A stretch of DNA of 53,827 nucleotides, taken from assembly GCA_026705925.1 (NCBI GenBank), contig JAPOZT010000005.1, positions 1 to 53,827 of the forward strand. Reading direction: 5' to 3'. The stretch comes from Gemmatimonadota bacterium. GTDB taxonomy: Bacteria; JAAXHH01. This document shows, piece by piece, positions 51,955-53,827 of this stretch. The notes beneath the pieces were generated by a model. The model saw only the letters and a list, made by a program, of their open reading frames with translations, was not told the DNA's origin and ran no database searches. Within the stretch, counting starts at the first letter, position 1, and the number at the start of each line of letters is the position of its first letter. The translations under genes and the position numbers were made by a program.

Positions 51955-52028
51955 ATGGCCGCCTGATTTCGTTGACATCATACCGTTCAATGCGTATATC
52001 GGATGCTGGCCTCAGTGGGTTCCCCGTG

Positions 52029-52101
52029 CGTCCGTAGCTCAGCTGGATAGAGCAACTGACTTCGGATCAGTAGGTCGGGGGTTCGAATCCCTCCGGGCGT
52101 A
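52029..52101 (+). tRNA. tRNA-Arg (anticodon TCG)
   Basis: A 73-base cloverleaf: acceptor GCGTCCG/CGGGCGT, D arm AGCTCAGCTGGATAGAGC, anticodon stem ACTGA/TCAGT with loop CTTCGGA (anticodon TCG), T arm GGGGGTTCGAATCCCTC. Discriminator A; CCA not encoded. With the tRNA-Arg(TCT) at 48158 it brackets a low-GC segment. Confidence 0.92.
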
Positions 52102-52182
52102 TTCTCTTCTTAGACTTCCCCATCTGTAGTAACGATTCCAGGGCATCGATTCCAGGCCATCGATTGCCGGAAAGGCCTATTC

Positions 52183-53268
52183 ATGGACCGCATAAGGATC
52201 GGCGTGGTCGGCTGCGGCGCGATCGCCCAGGTTCAGCATCTGCCCCATATCGCCGAACTCCGTGACCGCTACGAACTGGCCGGACTCTGCGACGCATCCG
52301 CGAAACTCGTCGACTTCATTGGCGAGATGTACGACGTGCCTGATCGCAACCGTGTCACCCGCTACGAGGACCTCCTGGCGCTGGACCTGGACGCCGTGCT
52401 GCTCTGCTTCGCCGACCCCAAGACCGACGCGGCCGTCACCGCGCTGGACGCGGGCAAGCACGTATTCATCGAAAAGCCCATGTGCTACTCGGTGCGGGAA
52501 GCAGACAGGATCATCGGGGCCGCCGAGGCATCGGGCAAGACACTGATGGTGGGGTACATGAAGCAGCACGATCCGGGGTACCGGTTCGCCCGGGACGAAG
52601 TGCTTGCCATGCCCGATATCCGCTTCATTCAGGCCAACCACCTCCATTGCGGCAACGACCGCCACCTGAGTGAATACACGCTGTACGCCTTCGATGACAT
52701 TCCGCCGGACGTCATCGAGGATACGGCGAAAAGAAGGGAGCGCGCCGTCCGGGAGGCCATCGGCGACGTTCCGGAGGCCGCACGAAGGATCTTCTTCTCC
52801 CTTTCAGGCAGCATGATCCACGACATCAGCAGCCTGCGGGGCCTCTTCGGTCCGCCTCAGCGGGTGGTCAGCGCTGAAGTCTGGCGCGGCGGATCGAGCG
52901 TGACCACGGTGCTGGCCTACGAGAACGACGCGCGGTGCGTGGCGACCTGGACCAGCCTGCCCGAACTGCACGATTTCCGGGAGACCCTGGAAGTCTTCGG
53001 CGCGGGACGGCGCGTGGGCATCAGGTTCCCCACGGGGTTCGACCGGGGACTGCCTTCGCCGGTCACCGTGATGGGCATGGACGGCGAACAGCCGTGGAAG
53101 AAGGAACTCGTCGTCAACAAGCAGAACGCCTTCAAGCTGGAGCTGATTCATTTCCACGATTGCGTCGTGAACGGGAAACCACCAATCACCGACGGATACG
53201 GCGCGCGGCAGGACCACGCCTTGTGCCGAGACATCGTACACACCTACATGCGGGCTAATCCATCATGA
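52183..53268 (+). CDS. Gfo/Idh/MocA-family dehydrogenase
   Basis: A 361-residue NAD(P)-dependent oxidoreductase. The Rossmann motif IGVVGCGAIAQVQHLP at residues 5-20 and the EKP motif (FIEKPMC) with its active-site lysine are clear; the C-terminal half is the alpha/beta substrate domain. An insertion of about 50 residues after the second strand of that domain (CGNDRHLSEYTLYAFDDIPP region) is longer than in many relatives. The ATG of the next gene overlaps this stop as ATGA, so the two are probably cotranscribed. Substrate probably a sugar or cyclitol, but not determined. Confidence 0.88.
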   Translation: MDRIRIGVVGCGAIAQVQHLPHIAELRDRYELAGLCDASAKLVDFIGEMYDVPDRNRVTRYEDLLALDLDAVLLCFADPKTDAAVTALDAGKHVFIEKPMCYSVREADRIIGAAEASGKTLMVGYMKQHDPGYRFARDEVLAMPDIRFIQANHLHCGNDRHLSEYTLYAFDDIPPDVIEDTAKRRERAVREAIGDVPEAARRIFFSLSGSMIHDISSLRGLFGPPQRVVSAEVWRGGSSVTTVLAYENDARCVATWTSLPELHDFRETLEVFGAGRRVGIRFPTGFDRGLPSPVTVMGMDGEQPWKKELVVNKQNAFKLELIHFHDCVVNGKPPITDGYGARQDHALCRDIVHTYMRANPS

Positions 53269-53827
53269 AAATCGTCTTCTGTACCCTGACCCTGAGTGGC
53301 TATCGCTCACCCGAAGCCGCGGAACGAGGTTATCCCCTCGCCGAAGAGCGAAAGCCGGTGTGGGACTGGCTCGCGCGCCACGGATTCGACGGGATCGACC
53401 TGGGCGAGACCTGGTTCAATTTCTACGACGCGCCGGACGAAGCGCTCGTCGAACTGGGCGATGAAGCACGCAGCCACGGACTCGTAATCGGCGGACTGAC
53501 CGTGCTGCGGAAGATCATCACCTGGCCGGCGCCCGAGGAGGTCCGGGCGACGAATCGGGGGTTGCTGTCCCGTGCGGTGAAAGCGGCACAGCTCGCGGGC
53601 GCGCCACTGGTCAACATGTCCATCTCGCCGCAACCCTGGGAAGTGGGCGTGCGCGAGCAGGACCTCCGGGGACAGTCCGACCCCGTGGGCAGCAGCCTGC
53701 GGGCGCGGGACGAGGACTACGAAGAAGCCGCCGGTGTGTTGCGGTCACTGGCGCGGGAAGCCGAACCGGAGGGTACCGAACTGACCCTGGAACTCCACCA
53801 GAACAGCATCGTGGACACCCCGGAAGG
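53265..53827 (+). CDS. Sugar phosphate isomerase/epimerase-like TIM barrel, 3'-truncated
   Basis: About 187 residues before the window ends with no stop. It begins MKIVFCTLTLSGYRS and shows the xylose-isomerase-like TIM-barrel pattern: GIDLGETWF at the end of a strand, GGLTVL, and LELHQNSIVDTPE. Such proteins (AP-endonuclease-2-like fold) isomerise or epimerise sugars or inositols and are commonly paired with Gfo/Idh dehydrogenases, as here through a four-base overlap. Confidence 0.8.
   Translation, partial: MKIVFCTLTLSGYRSPEAAERGYPLAEERKPVWDWLARHGFDGIDLGETWFNFYDAPDEALVELGDEARSHGLVIGGLTVLRKIITWPAPEEVRATNRGLLSRAVKAAQLAGAPLVNMSISPQPWEVGVREQDLRGQSDPVGSSLRARDEDYEEAAGVLRSLAREAEPEGTELTLELHQNSIVDTPE

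Noticed and set aside
1..53827. CRISPR arrays, insertion sequences and prophage
   Set aside because: No regularly spaced repeats with unique spacers, no transposase and no phage structural genes were seen.

Overview
This is a GC-rich, gene-dense stretch of Gram-negative chromosome. The evidence for an outer membrane is two TonB-dependent receptors, a PorV/PorQ-like porin, other beta-barrels, several lipoproteins and apolipoprotein N-acyltransferase. Three phytanoyl-CoA dioxygenase (PhyH) proteins, a creatininase, a mandelate-racemase relative, two Gfo/Idh/MocA dehydrogenases, sugar-isomerase folds, NSS and SSF symporters and an Oar-like receptor together resemble uncultured marine or sponge-associated FCB-related lineages such as Latescibacterota or Poribacteria. 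That placement is inferred from gene content; no rRNA or phylogenetic marker was examined.

Layout. 1-6.5 kb: the end of a trans-sulfuration PLP enzyme, then a co-directional run of creatininase, lipoprotein, PhyH, PhyH, enolase-superfamily enzyme and PhyH. 6.5-7.2 kb: a BrnT/CopG-type toxin-antitoxin pair with an apparently leaderless promoter. 7.5-14.3 kb: an UshA-like protein with an apparently dead metal site fused to a predicted beta-barrel, an FAH-family hydrolase, and a large Oar-like TonB receptor whose signal peptide is built from tandem repeats. 14.3-20.4 kb: a mannonate-dehydratase-like protein, xerD, lnt, a Gfo/Idh dehydrogenase, a PEMT-like methyltransferase and a membrane protein. 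20.5-29.4 kb: hisB, then a run for amino-acid or D-amino-acid metabolism (DTA/DSD-like PLP enzyme, NSS symporter, HisC-like aminotransferase, amidase, FAD oxidoreductase) and cobyric acid synthase. 29.4-33.3 kb: an amidohydrolase lacking several metal ligands, an NHL propeller, a lipoprotein and a BNR sialidase-like protein. 33.5-36.3 kb: clpB behind a tandem operator-like repeat. 36.5-41.7 kb: a lipoprotein, a Tat-exported P1 peptidase, an SSF symporter, a DHDPS-family lyase and an Ldh2-family dehydrogenase. 41.7-44.1 kb: a BtuB-like receptor under a cobalamin riboswitch with its own promoter and terminator. 44.3-48 kb: an arginase-family enzyme, a 55-residue coiled-coil gene, and a two-gene envelope unit (PorV-like porin plus helix-hairpin-helix/beta-barrel protein). 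48.1-52.1 kb: a lower-GC segment between two tRNA-Arg genes, holding a putative nuclease, an XRE regulator with a conserved partner protein, and a beta-barrel. 52.2 kb to the end: Gfo/Idh dehydrogenase and a truncated sugar-isomerase-like gene.

Two themes cross the window. First, several proteins keep a recognisable enzyme fold but lack canonical metal ligands. Second, short in-frame tandem duplications recur in genes for exported proteins, especially in leaders and linkers. No IS element, prophage or CRISPR array was seen.
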